In this document: positions 34,376 through 43,287 of the stretch, one piece after another
Position numbering within the stretch: the stretch's first letter is position 1
Layout: every line of letters begins with the position of its first letter
Assembly: GCA_018649885.1 (NCBI GenBank)
Contig: JABIHA010000069.1
Coordinates: 1 to 64,000, forward strand
DNA length: 64,000 nucleotides
Direction: 5' to 3'
Origin: Bacteriovoracaceae bacterium
Lineage (GTDB): Bacteria; Bdellovibrionota; Bacteriovoracia; Bacteriovoracales; Bacteriovoracaceae
Made by a program: the position numbers and the translations under genes
The notes under the pieces: generated by a model
What the model saw: the letters and a program-made list of their open reading frames with translations, nothing else
Databases searched by the model: none
Told to the model about the DNA's origin: nothing

Positions 34376-34971
34376 TTCATTTCTCCTTTCGCTAGTATCA
34401 TGGGTCCACTAGTAGTGATTTGAAAAGCCCCAAAGGAGACATTACTTACACCATGGCTGGACATAGGCATCAATTCCACTTCCTCTGAAAGAGGGTATTT
34501 AACATTACCTGTGAGAGAAATTTTTTGTTTTTCAAGACAAAAAACTCCAAATTGCTCAGCAAAGCAAAAATTGAAACTACCCGCTGAAAATATGTGAATT
34601 TTGTCTTCAAAATTCATAAGCGTATTGTCTTTGTGTTTTAAAAAACTCAAGGCTTCAAAGAAATTTCCCAGTTGGTGATCCCATCTCCCTCCCATAAAAC
34701 CTACAAGTTTAATTTCCTCAATTTGGGTAGGGACAAGTGAGAGTGCATGGGCCAAGTCGGAGTAGTTTTTTTCACATGGGATAGAAATATCGGTGGGACC
34801 CTTTAGTGAATCTCCATCACCTACGCTGGCCCCAGTATGCTTCCCCCTTTTATCTGCACCACCATCAACAAATAAAAAGGGGCCATCCCCAGTGAGGGGC
34901 TCACAGGGCATAGGCCCTACCATGGTTAACTTTGTAGACTTATTTAGGTATGATAATATTTGGGGATCCAT
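34363..34971 (-). CDS. thiamine pyrophosphokinase-like protein
   Basis: This is a cytoplasmic protein of about 202 residues. The pattern FLFVDGGADKR, SVGDGDSL, KNYSDLAHAL and VGFMGGRWDHQLGN fits the catalytic domain of thiamine pyrophosphokinase, which transfers pyrophosphate from ATP to thiamine; Asp and Arg/Asp-His residues in these motifs line the active site. The usual DKDxTD is KNYSD here, so substrate use might differ. The C-terminal beta domain is short. The start ATG follows AAGGATAGG. The gene is 42 bases from the divergent glycerate kinase. Confidence 0.75.
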   Translation of the reverse strand: MDPQILSYLNKSTKLTMVGPMPCEPLTGDGPFLFVDGGADKRGKHTGASVGDGDSLKGPTDISIPCEKNYSDLAHALSLVPTQIEEIKLVGFMGGRWDHQLGNFFEALSFLKHKDNTLMNFEDKIHIFSAGSFNFCFAEQFGVFCLEKQKISLTGNVKYPLSEEVELMPMSSHGVSNVSFGAFQITTSGPMILAKGEMKWPM

Positions 34972-35013
34972 AAACCTATCCTTGTTGAAATCCAAATTGG
35001 GGCTTGAGTATAT

Positions 35014-36129
35014 ATGAAGTTAACCACAGCAGAATTTAATAGGGAAGTTAAGAGTATATACTCTCAACTCTTAGCTTGTGATTTTCCCTCAAAAATGGAT
35101 AAGTGGATTGATAAAAGTGATCAACTATATTTTTTGGCCCTTGGTAAATCTTCGGCCCACCACAGCTTAAAATTTTATCAGCAATTTGAAGGCCAAATTA
35201 AAAAGGGCCTGGCCATCTCACTATCCTCGTTTGAGGCACCTGATAATTTAAATGTTTTTATCTCCTCTCATCCTCAGCTCACAAGTCTTTCTCTAGAGGC
35301 CGGGGAAATAGTGGTCAATTTTTTACAAAAGATTCCACCTAACGCAAAGTTGGTAGTTTTTATATCTGGTGGGACCTCTGCGATGGTTGAAAAACTAAAA
35401 AACGGCTTCGACCAATCTCAGGCCCAAAAGTTAAATGCTAGGCTTTTGAACAGTGGCCTTCCCATAGAAGAGATTAATAAAAAAAGAGTAGAGTATTCAG
35501 ATCTTAAGGCGGGAGGGGCCTTAAAGTATTGCCAAACTGGCCAGCTCACGGTTTTTGTTTCAAGTGATATTCCCTCAGAGCAATATGAAATTGTGGGTTC
35601 ATCCCCATTTTTCAAACAAGGACAGTCCTTTCCCTCAAGGGAATTAATCTTTGATGCGGGGAGGGCCTTAGATTTACTTCGCCTTGATGCCACGTCTCTT
35701 GGAGTGCTCAGTGGCCCATTAGATCAGTACATCAGTCAATTTTTAACTCCACTTAGAAATGGTCTCTCAGTCGTGGCAATGGGTGAGCTGGGAAATAAAA
35801 TTGAAGGCACTGGGGTGGGGGGAAGATGTTCTCACTTTGTGCTGGTGATGGCCTATCATTTATTTGAAAAAAATTGCCTTCAGCTTGAGTTGACTAGCTT
35901 ACAGAAAATTGTCATATCCTCAATTGCTACAGATGGAATGGATGGAGGAGAAAAGGTCAACGCTATTTTGTGGGATTGGTTTGATCATCAAAGTCTTGAA
36001 ATCGGAGAGTGCGCCCAGGCCATTATGGAGTTTAACTCACATCAATTTTTCCGAGATCACGGACGATTGATTGATGGAGAGTGCTCGGGTGTCAATTTTT
36101 GTGATTTATATAGAATTAACTTTTTATAG
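35014..36129 (+). CDS. glycerate kinase, MOFRL/DUF4147 type
   Basis: This 371-residue cytoplasmic kinase has the DUF4147 N-domain (LYFLALGKSSAHHSL, KLVVFISGGTSAMVEKL, and NKKRVEYSDLKAGGAL) and the C-terminal MOFRL domain (VVAMGELGNKIEGTGVGGRCSH, SIATDGMDG). This class phosphorylates glycerate to 2-phosphoglycerate. Motifs look complete, with the family's GGTSAM and ATDGxDG loops in place. The length is somewhat shorter than the usual 420. The gene is preceded by GGGG about 12 bases before the ATG, and followed by nearly 190 bases without a gene, which hold no evident hairpin. Confidence 0.88.
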   Translation: MKLTTAEFNREVKSIYSQLLACDFPSKMDKWIDKSDQLYFLALGKSSAHHSLKFYQQFEGQIKKGLAISLSSFEAPDNLNVFISSHPQLTSLSLEAGEIVVNFLQKIPPNAKLVVFISGGTSAMVEKLKNGFDQSQAQKLNARLLNSGLPIEEINKKRVEYSDLKAGGALKYCQTGQLTVFVSSDIPSEQYEIVGSSPFFKQGQSFPSRELIFDAGRALDLLRLDATSLGVLSGPLDQYISQFLTPLRNGLSVVAMGELGNKIEGTGVGGRCSHFVLVMAYHLFEKNCLQLELTSLQKIVISSIATDGMDGGEKVNAILWDWFDHQSLEIGECAQAIMEFNSHQFFRDHGRLIDGECSGVNFCDLYRINFL

Positions 36130-36316
36130 TAAAAAGTTGGCAAGTTTTAGAAAAAATAAAAAAAGTTTAAGTCTCAGTGGTGAATTTGGCCCCTAGACAA
36201 TGGCAATACTTCCAAACGTTTATGCCAATAATCCAGAAATTTCTATTTTCAAGCTAGTAATTTTAATTTCTTTGATATGATTTTGGTAGTTTCTAGACAA
36301 AACTTTTGGAGGGGTT

Positions 36317-36970
36317 GTGAAAAATCTAAAATTTAGAGTGCCGTTTATCATTGTCTTAGTTTTAACTTTTTGGGCGAGTTCTGCCCTTTCCTTTCTGATT
36401 CCAACACGGGTTCTTGCTGAACAATCTTGTGAAGATTCAGATAACCAAGAAAAGTGCGTAAAAAAATACATGAAAAAAAGTGATAAACGCTACAAAAAAC
36501 AAAAAAGGGCACAAAGAAAAAGAGATAGAAAATCTGGTCGGGCCTATCGAAAAAGACAGAGAGCAAATGCCAAGAGTGATATCTCTGAAATTAATAATTC
36601 TGACATGAGCAGAAAAGATAAAAGACAAGCGAGAAAGGTCCTCAGAAAAGAAACTCGCACTGGCAACAGTAATCATAGAAGCGGTACAAGATATAGCCGC
36701 AGGCATGCTAAAAAAGGTGAGAAAGGCCGAAGTAGAATGGAGTCCAGGTGGAAGAAGAAGTACGAAAGAGGTCAAGCAAGAGATAAAAGAAAAGAGAAAA
36801 GGGCTTCTCAGAAAAGTACCAATGGTGTTGAACGTTCAATGAGTAGTGCTCTTAGATCTGCAAAAAAAGATTACAGAAAAGACAAAAGAGCTGAAAAAAA
36901 GGCCAATAGACCCAAGAGAAAATTTTTGGGAGGATTTTTCAAGAAGAAAGATAAAAGTGCAGCCGAGTAA
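36317..36970 (+). CDS. very basic exported protein of unknown function
   Basis: This is a 217-residue protein with an N-terminal hydrophobic signal (FIIVLVLTFWASSALSFLIP). After the likely cleavage near VLAEQS, about 38% of the 183 remaining residues are Lys or Arg by my count. They come in repeated short RKxxR and KKxxK clusters, with two Cys near the mature N-terminus. Such composition could bind nucleic acid, lipopolysaccharide or anionic polymer outside the inner membrane. No family is recognised. The start is GTG after TTTTGGAGGGG, a very strong ribosome binding site. It is followed by a hairpin. Confidence 0.7.
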   Translation: MKNLKFRVPFIIVLVLTFWASSALSFLIPTRVLAEQSCEDSDNQEKCVKKYMKKSDKRYKKQKRAQRKRDRKSGRAYRKRQRANAKSDISEINNSDMSRKDKRQARKVLRKETRTGNSNHRSGTRYSRRHAKKGEKGRSRMESRWKKKYERGQARDKRKEKRASQKSTNGVERSMSSALRSAKKDYRKDKRAEKKANRPKRKFLGGFFKKKDKSAAE

Positions 36971-36987
36971 TATATCATAAAATACAA

Positions 36988-37014
36988 CTCAGGTGGAGTA
37001 CAACTCTGCCTGAG
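36988..37014. terminator. hairpin between convergent genes
   Basis: CTCAGGTGGAGT and ACTCTGCCTGAG form a 12-bp stem (two wobble pairs) with a three-base loop. The minus-strand side is followed by a T-rich stretch and the plus-strand side by CTTTAT, so it may end transcripts from both sides. Confidence 0.6.
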
Positions 37015-37016
37015 CT

Positions 37017-37994
37017 TTATGGAATATAGAGTTTTTGACCGCGGTAAATTCGACTTCCAGACAATTGATTTCTGACCCTTAGCTGAGAGGGAGTTGTCCT
37101 AAAAATTCCGGCAATCTTAATAAGGTTATCACCTCGTTTTACAAGATATGTTTTACCTCTTTTCTTAGGAGATTTTCTTTTAAGATAAATTTTTTGACCC
37201 TTATAAATTTTGGCGCCCTTTAACTTATTGATACTCATTAAGTTTTTGACTGAAACTCCAAATCTTCTGGAAATACGATTTAGGTGATCCCCAGTTCTTG
37301 CCACATAATAATTTTGGAAAGTAGTAGTGTTCGCTTTCAAACGACGTTTTGAAAGAGGGGTTGCACGGGGAAGGGAAAAACCGTATCTACTAGGGTTGCT
37401 ATAGATTCGTCTCGCCGCAATGACTTTTGGCACATAGTACTGGGTTTCTTTTGGCAGCAGACGTCTTCTTGAAAGAAGTGGTATGCTCCTGGTATTTCCT
37501 CTTCTGATGGCCGACAGAAGTCTATTTTCCCCAGCGTTGTAAGCTGATATGGCCAAATCCCAGCTACCAAACATATTGTAAAGGTCTTTGAGATAGTGGG
37601 CGGCTGCCGTGGTTGCTTTATAAATATTTTTTCTTTCATCCCTGTAGCGATTGATTTTAAGACCATAGTCTTTGGCCGTGCCCTTGAGAAACTGCCAAGG
37701 TCCAATTGCAGAGGCCCTGCTTCTGATGCCGAGATTGTATCCACTTTCTATGAGGCCCACGTAGAATAAATCTTTGGGAACTCCCATTTTTTTGAAAATT
37801 TTCTCTACAATTCTTTGATATTTTTTGCCATTTAGCATATGCCTTTTAAATCTAGGTTTATCTCTTTTGGTGAAGTAGTGAATCCAAAAAGAAATTTTCT
37901 TTTCCATTCCTTTTTCACTGAGAAAGCTCGAAGACTTTGCGTGTGCATTTGTAAGAAGGAGTCCAAAAACGATAAGTGTGGTCAAAAATTTCAT
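37017..37994 (-). CDS. MltD-like lytic transglycosylase with two LysM domains
   Basis: This is an exported murein lyase of about 325 residues. A signal peptide (KFLTTLIVFGLLLTNAHA) precedes an SLT domain: GVPKDLFYVGLIESGYN with the catalytic Glu, then SAIGPWQFLKGTAKDYGL and ISAYNAGENR. Two LysM peptidoglycan-binding domains follow (YVARTGDHLNRISRRFGV and YLVKRGDNLIKIAGIF). It cleaves peptidoglycan to anhydro-muropeptides. In a predatory lineage it could also serve prey wall remodelling, but that is inference. Start choice is between 37994 and an ATG four codons earlier; neither has a clear ribosome binding site. Confidence 0.92.
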   Translation of the reverse strand: MKFLTTLIVFGLLLTNAHAKSSSFLSEKGMEKKISFWIHYFTKRDKPRFKRHMLNGKKYQRIVEKIFKKMGVPKDLFYVGLIESGYNLGIRSRASAIGPWQFLKGTAKDYGLKINRYRDERKNIYKATTAAAHYLKDLYNMFGSWDLAISAYNAGENRLLSAIRRGNTRSIPLLSRRRLLPKETQYYVPKVIAARRIYSNPSRYGFSLPRATPLSKRRLKANTTTFQNYYVARTGDHLNRISRRFGVSVKNLMSINKLKGAKIYKGQKIYLKRKSPKKRGKTYLVKRGDNLIKIAGIFRTTPSQLRVRNQLSGSRIYRGQKLYIP

Positions 37995-38089
37995 AGAATC
38001 TCGCATATTAAAGGCTTACCTAGCATTTTAGTACAATTTGACCTTTCTCCAAGCAGATTTTTTTTGCAGGGGTTGTAATTTAAATAAAT

Positions 38090-39439
38090 TTACTGGATAG
38101 GTACTTGAGGGGGAACTTGATCAAAGGAGTTTAGTAACTTTGTCAGTTCCACATCTGGATTTCTTATGATTTCTGAGTTGATTTGTATTGTATCAATAGA
38201 TGATGAGGGAAGCTCGTACTTATATTCTCGTAAAATTTTCTCCATCACTGTCATTAGACCTCTAGCTCCCGTTTTTTCACCGAAGGCCAATTTGGCAATT
38301 TCACTGATGGCACACGTTGTGAATCTGACATCAATACCGTGGCCTTTGAAAGAGTCTACATATTGTAAAATAAGGGACTCTTCACTTTCGCCCAAAACTT
38401 TTGTTAAATCCTCTGCGCTGAGCTCGTCACAACTTACTCTTACCGGCAGTCTGCCAATAAATTCTGCTTCAAGGCCATAGCTAATAAAGTCCCCCGTTGT
38501 GGCATTTTTATAGATTTTTGAAAGGACACTCTTATCCTCAGTCCCTTTTGTAAGTCCAATAGTTCTCATCTTTAGTCTTTTACTGACTATATCTTCAAGC
38601 CCTGTGAAGGCGCCGCTGACAATAAAGAGTACATGCTTAGTATTTAAAAGTTTGGGTTCAACCTTGCCATTTTTTTGAAATTCCATCAAAGATTGAATTT
38701 GCGAGGCCATATCATGGGGGGAAGTGAGGTTGACTTCTGTATCTTCCATCAACTTGAGAAGCCCAAATTGAACTCCGCGTGAGCCCACTTCTTTGCCATT
38801 AGCGCCACCGGTACCTGAGGCCAACTTATCTGCTTCATCTAAAAAAATGATTCCATACTGGGCCAGCGAAATGTCACCACCAGCTTTTGTCACTAAGTCT
38901 TTGCAAAGATCATCAACATTAGAGCCCACGTAACCTATTTCGGTGAATCTTGTAGCATCCGCCTTGACGTAGGGAACTCCTAAGAGCTCGCTAATAAGTT
39001 TAATTAAGTAGGTTTTGCCTACTCCTGTAGGACCCATCAGCAAAATATTTTGTTTGTAGTAGTGCATGTCATCAGCTTCGGGATCTTCCAGGCATCTTCT
39101 GACATGATTATAGTGGTCACAAATAGCGATGCTTAGTGCCTTTTTTGCTTCATCTTGCTTGATGACAAAACGGTCGAGGTAGCTCTTTACTTCCTTGGGA
39201 GACATTTTAAATTGTCTCAGGTTTTCCATTTTTATTTCTTTTTGACTTTCATTGTCTTGCTCTGTTTCACCAAGTTGTTCACCAGCATCCATTTTTTCAA
39301 GAAGATCAATGCCCGCGGGATCGTCCCCAATAACCATATTTATATTGGCGCCATACTTATCGCGGAATAGCTCTTCTAGATCTTTTTTTATTTCGTCTGG
39401 TGATGGGGGATTGACTCCACCTTCTTCATTTTCGCTCAT
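38090..39439 (-). CDS. ClpX-like AAA+ unfoldase without zinc-binding domain
   Basis: This is a cytoplasmic ATPase of about 449 residues. Walker A is GPTGVGKTYLIKL, the pore loop GYVGSNVDDLCKDL, Walker B GIIFLDEADK, and sensor-2 GARGLMTVMEKIL, with the ClpX hallmark EFIGRLPVRV. All match ClpX over residues about 85-420. The Cys4 zinc-binding N-domain of true ClpX is absent, replaced by an acidic stretch of about 80 residues. The ClpP-docking IGF loop appears as TIGLT. It is thus probably a paralogue with a different adaptor or without ClpP. No clpP is present nearby. Confidence 0.88.
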   Translation of the reverse strand: MSENEEGGVNPPSPDEIKKDLEELFRDKYGANINMVIGDDPAGIDLLEKMDAGEQLGETEQDNESQKEIKMENLRQFKMSPKEVKSYLDRFVIKQDEAKKALSIAICDHYNHVRRCLEDPEADDMHYYKQNILLMGPTGVGKTYLIKLISELLGVPYVKADATRFTEIGYVGSNVDDLCKDLVTKAGGDISLAQYGIIFLDEADKLASGTGGANGKEVGSRGVQFGLLKLMEDTEVNLTSPHDMASQIQSLMEFQKNGKVEPKLLNTKHVLFIVSGAFTGLEDIVSKRLKMRTIGLTKGTEDKSVLSKIYKNATTGDFISYGLEAEFIGRLPVRVSCDELSAEDLTKVLGESEESLILQYVDSFKGHGIDVRFTTCAISEIAKLAFGEKTGARGLMTVMEKILREYKYELPSSSIDTIQINSEIIRNPDVELTKLLNSFDQVPPQVPIQ

Positions 39440-39537
39440 AGTGAGGTTTTGCACGAGCTGGGTTTATTTGACAAGAAATTAAGCGGAAGTTGTGTCATAT
39501 TTATAGCTTAACGCGGAGGGCTGTTTCACCATTTTTT

Positions 39538-39873
39538 TCACTTACTTAAAGAAGCTTTGACGAAATCAAGGTAATCCTGCGAAGCGTCAGTGGTAGGGAG
39601 TGCATATATACATGGTGTTTCATAGCTGTGATTTTCGACAATGGCCTTCTCTACCTGGGAGTAAAGATTCCCCGTGCTCTTACAAAGCATGAAGCATTCC
39701 TGTTCATTACACAGCTTACCTTCCCACATATAAAGTGAGCTACCACCAGGGATGATATTGGCATAGGCAATGAGCTTTTTTTCCAGTAGAAGTGAGGCCA
39801 TTTTCTGGGCACTTTTTTCACAGCTGTAGGTGGAGTAAATAACGATCAATTCACAATTTTTCATAGTTTTCAT
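39538..39873 (-). CDS. cutA: CutA1-family protein
   Basis: This is a small cytoplasmic protein of about 111 residues. Family features are VIYSTYSCEKSAQKMASLLLEKKLIAYANI at the start, SLYMWEGKLCNEQECFMLCKS in the middle and YETPCIYALP near the end. CutA1 forms trimers related to PII proteins and is linked to divalent cation tolerance, although its precise role is debated. The start is set at the ATG at 39873, or the ATG three codons later, because the conserved fold begins there. The longer frame lacks support. There is no clear operon partner. Confidence 0.88.
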   Translation of the reverse strand: MKTMKNCELIVIYSTYSCEKSAQKMASLLLEKKLIAYANIIPGGSSLYMWEGKLCNEQECFMLCKSTGNLYSQVEKAIVENHSYETPCIYALPTTDASQDYLDFVKASLSK

Positions 39874-39910
39874 GTGATTAATAATATCTAAAAATCTTAT
39901 GAAATCAAAG

Positions 39911-40114
39911 CTAGATGTCACAATTCTCAGCGAATGAAAAATATGAGAAAGCAGTGCCCTTAGAGGCCAGCCTTGTGGGCGTGCAACCCCACTCCTCCCT
40001 TAGTTCAAACAACCACAGGCTAACATAATCTGCTTTCCATAATAGCTCCTTGCTACCACCAAAAATACAATTAGCAAGAACTGTTAAGAATTTACGCTTC
40101 TTTAATTTCGTCAT
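39911..40114 (-). CDS. doubtful small ORF or gene remnant
   Basis: This frame of about 67 codons lies in a 450-base stretch (39874-40321) that otherwise holds no gene. The product starts MTKLKKRKFLTVLANCIFGG and contains FELREEWGCTPTRLASKG. It has no recognisable domain, and the ribosome binding site is weak. It may be a fragment or not coding. The region also contains a bulged plus-strand stem around 39973-40022 (GCCTTGTGG with CCACAGGC). Confidence 0.25.
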   Translation of the reverse strand: MTKLKKRKFLTVLANCIFGGSKELLWKADYVSLWLFELREEWGCTPTRLASKGTAFSYFSFAENCDI

Positions 40115-40321
40115 TTTAATAAAAACCAAACCTTTGAACGTTCAGCTAATCTCCCGTCATGTGCCAAAAAAACTTCCGATAAAATAAAATACAGCTGTCC
40201 AAACTTTTGACGGCCCAATTGCCTAGGCCCCTTACATTCCATAGAACATCCCCAAATAATTGGCACTCATCTTGAAATATAAAAAGGGATAAATTTTTAT
40301 ATAATATGGAGAAGACCAATT

Positions 40322-40897
40322 TTGAAAAGAGTTTTTGCACTCTATTTACTTCTGGGGTTACTGCTTACTGGCTGTTTAAAAGACCGGGAAAATCCTTTTT
40401 CTAAAGATGGTGTTACCGTCGATGAAAACAAGTGCGCAGATGGGCTCAAAATGGAAGCGCGCCTAATTTTTATCCAAAAAATTGACCACCCTTCTCAAAC
40501 AGAAATCATCTCAGTGGATGATAGTTTTACTCTTGATTACTATCAGGCCCAAATCTTTGATGAAGGTGTGCCTATAGAAACTCTTACCACCTATAGTGCT
40601 GCAAGCACCAATAAAACATATATTGAAACCTATAAAAGCTCACTTGAAGTGACTAGGGAAAGTGATGTTTTTGAATATTCTTTTTTTACTTTTGCAGAAG
40701 ATGGTGGAAATATCGAGTTTCATGTCAAAAACTATGAAAAGGCTGTGATCTCAGAACTTGCTGAACAAGGTTTTACAGTTTGTAGAGCTGGGGGCAGTAG
40801 TTATAAGATTGAGTACGACGCCTTGAGAGCAGAAATCATTCACGATAAACAGGTAAATATTGAATACATCTTCTCTGAAGATGTACCAGCCCTGTGA
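40322..40897 (+). CDS. lipoprotein of unknown function
   Basis: This 191-residue protein has a lipobox (LLLTGCLKDR), so it is exported and lipid-anchored. The rest is acidic with strands (ARLIFIQKIDHP, QAQIFDEGVPIETL), two further Cys, and no known domain. The start is TTG with GGAGA upstream. It is followed 14 bases later by the large secreted protein at 40912, and the pair is probably an operon encoding interacting envelope components. Confidence 0.6.
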   Translation: MKRVFALYLLLGLLLTGCLKDRENPFSKDGVTVDENKCADGLKMEARLIFIQKIDHPSQTEIISVDDSFTLDYYQAQIFDEGVPIETLTTYSAASTNKTYIETYKSSLEVTRESDVFEYSFFTFAEDGGNIEFHVKNYEKAVISELAEQGFTVCRAGGSSYKIEYDALRAEIIHDKQVNIEYIFSEDVPAL

Positions 40898-40911
40898 TAA
40901 AGGATTAACCA

Positions 40912-43062
40912 ATGCAAGCTTTAAAACAACTAGGGATTCTTTTTTTAACACTAAATCTTTCTGGACTGGCACCTGCCTTGGCATCAGGAATAGATTATAG
41001 AGGACCAAAGGATTACTACCTCCAATCAGAGATCCAGGTTTTGGAATCGGATGAAAGTCAAATTGCCCGGGCCAAAATAAGTATGGAGTTATTTGATCTT
41101 GCACTCAAAGATAATCCAGCTCTTTTTAAAAGACCGAAAAAATGTGCTCTTCACAGTGAAGAGACCAAGATCACTGAAATCGCAAACGGCCTTATTACCG
41201 TTTTAAATTCTATCAAAAAAGAATGTAGCTCTAATGTTGAGGAGCTTAATACAATTGTGAGCTCACTTTCTGAATTTTCAACTTCAGTTGATAGCGCAGA
41301 AGTTGAAAGCACTGATGAAGAGAGCGTGGATGTAGTTGAAATAGATGAGACAGTGGAAACGAGCAGTGATAGCACAGCAATGACTTCGGAAGAAAAAGAG
41401 CAATTTTACGGAAATATTGATAGTGCCCTTGGGACCTTAACTAATTTGGCCGCTAAAGAAAAATGTGAATACTCAATAAAAGAGCAGGGCCTTTTACCGG
41501 TTATTGCAGACGTTATATTAAATGTCTCACAACTCGGACTGATTACTCCTGTTTCTATGGGAATGAACGACCAGGCGTCTGCTTCTTGGACAAGTGGAGG
41601 CCTTATGATTGCAGCCGGTGGTGCACTTTTAAGTTCTACTTTAAATGTTATTCATCTTTTATTTAAAAATAGATTTGACTGGGACAAAGCAGAGGACCGC
41701 GATTCATTTGTACAACTAAACTGCTCATACCATGATTTGAGAAACCAACTCATCACTTCTGGTGCCATCCATATCGGAACCAAAAAAGTGGAAGAGGAAA
41801 AAGCAAAATACTTGGCCTATATTGCCGAAATCGAGCTATACCTTGAAGCTTTTGAAAAAGAGAAAGTGGATATTGAAGAATTTGTGGCAAAAAATAGAAA
41901 ATTAAAACTTGAAAGTAAAATGAACCCGGTCCAATTTGCGACCAATGGTCTACTCAAAGAATTTAAAACTGAATATATGGAAGCTAGTGATTTCGACATT
42001 AAAGACCCTGGCATTGATCCTGGACATAAGATTCATTTTTTAAGAGGCTACTATGAAATGCAAAGGATTATGAAAAGAAACCTTGGGGATTTAGTTTTAG
42101 ATGCCAGACATGATCAACACTTAAATGCCAATGCCATGGCCTTTTTGGAAGAAAACTTTCCTGAAGATAGGAGCAAAGATGAGAGCGTGGCATTTTTCAT
42201 AGAAAATGCTGACCATTTTAGCGCTATTATTGATGGATATAAAGAGTTTCTGACCCCTATTTTTGAAAACCTGAGTGGAATAGAAAAAGAAATTATGGAA
42301 GAATACGATAGTTGGAGGCCAAGTGGTGACAAGTCTACAGTTGAGGAACTCGAAGAAATTATGGCCTCTTATACTGAGCAGGCTGCTAAGCTTGAAGAGT
42401 ACAAGTTAGGCTTTAATTCAAGGCTTGATGTGTACAATTATATTTTAGGTAAAGAAGAGTTTAGCTCATCAGATGATGGAGCAAGTCCTCTTCATACAGC
42501 TCTATTAATTTCTGAAGAAATAAAAAAAGAAATTACTGGCGATCAGGGAGAATCTTTTCTGGATTATCTTGTAAAGGATGGACGAAAAGAGATTAAAAGT
42601 GTGAGAAAGAAAATGGGTCACCACCTGGTTGATATCAGAATGCTGGAAAAACTAAAAGACAGAGATATGGTTAGTTATAATATTGAAAAGGATATGGCAT
42701 GCCAAGATGCAGAGTCTTTCATCCTAGATAAGTACAATACTGCATCTTCATTTGCAGAACTTGGGTATGATTTTACTTCAACCATCTTTTCCTTCATTCA
42801 CTCACAGGGAAGAAAAAGAAATCGATTTCTTTTGATTCCCTCTGGTAAATCAGAGCAAAGAAAAGTTTACGAGCATGCATGGTCAGCTAAAATTTATACC
42901 AAGATCAAATCTAAGGAGAAAGTTTCCTACAAATATATCAAAGAGTTTCTTGGGAAGAATCATCAAAAGAAAAACTTAGGACGACTGATGAAAGAGGTTG
43001 ATGAGATGAAAGACCAAGTCTCAGAAGTACAAACTTTCGTACACAATAGTTGTCATCTCTAA
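40912..43062 (+). CDS. large exported helical protein of unknown function
   Basis: This protein of 716 residues has an N-terminal signal (LGILFLTLNLSGLAPALA). Residues about 120-150 are a very acidic Ser/Glu/Asp-rich linker. A glycine-rich hydrophobic stretch near 225-250 (GGLMIAAGGALLSSTLNVIHLLF) may span or insert into a membrane. The rest is charged and helical, with probable coiled coils (EEEKAKYLAYIAEIELYLEAFE). Several Cys are spread through the mature part. I recognise no family. It lies directly behind a lipoprotein gene, and a hairpin follows at 43083. Confidence 0.6.
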   Translation: MQALKQLGILFLTLNLSGLAPALASGIDYRGPKDYYLQSEIQVLESDESQIARAKISMELFDLALKDNPALFKRPKKCALHSEETKITEIANGLITVLNSIKKECSSNVEELNTIVSSLSEFSTSVDSAEVESTDEESVDVVEIDETVETSSDSTAMTSEEKEQFYGNIDSALGTLTNLAAKEKCEYSIKEQGLLPVIADVILNVSQLGLITPVSMGMNDQASASWTSGGLMIAAGGALLSSTLNVIHLLFKNRFDWDKAEDRDSFVQLNCSYHDLRNQLITSGAIHIGTKKVEEEKAKYLAYIAEIELYLEAFEKEKVDIEEFVAKNRKLKLESKMNPVQFATNGLLKEFKTEYMEASDFDIKDPGIDPGHKIHFLRGYYEMQRIMKRNLGDLVLDARHDQHLNANAMAFLEENFPEDRSKDESVAFFIENADHFSAIIDGYKEFLTPIFENLSGIEKEIMEEYDSWRPSGDKSTVEELEEIMASYTEQAAKLEEYKLGFNSRLDVYNYILGKEEFSSSDDGASPLHTALLISEEIKKEITGDQGESFLDYLVKDGRKEIKSVRKKMGHHLVDIRMLEKLKDRDMVSYNIEKDMACQDAESFILDKYNTASSFAELGYDFTSTIFSFIHSQGRKRNRFLLIPSGKSEQRKVYEHAWSAKIYTKIKSKEKVSYKYIKEFLGKNHQKKNLGRLMKEVDEMKDQVSEVQTFVHNSCHL

Positions 43063-43082
43063 TCACCTATTGATTTCACTAG

Positions 43083-43110
43083 CTCTCCCTTCTCGGGGAG
43101 AGTATATTTA
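43083..43110 (+). terminator. probable intrinsic terminator
   Basis: CTCTCCC pairs with GGGAGAG around a six-base loop, followed by TATATTTA. It lies 20 bases after the stop of the large secreted protein. Confidence 0.6.
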
Positions 43111-43287
43111 CCCGAATTTATCTGAAGAAATTACAATTTTTTTGCTACTAAATAGGCATTATTGACACCCCAGTTCTAATGCAGTAAGTCTTTTGATAAG
43201 ATTTTAGCAATTTTTACCTTTTCCTATTAATTTTGGGGGGAATCGGTCGAAAAGTTTAGTGATATACTTTGATCAACAGGTTGATAG

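Noticed and set aside
39973-40022. Riboswitch-like structure between cutA and the lipoprotein gene
   Set aside because: One bulged stem with no match to a riboswitch core I know; not enough to call.
40146-40340. Small minus-strand frame opposite the lipoprotein start
   Set aside because: No ribosome binding site or domain; overlaps the control region and signal peptide of the plus-strand gene.
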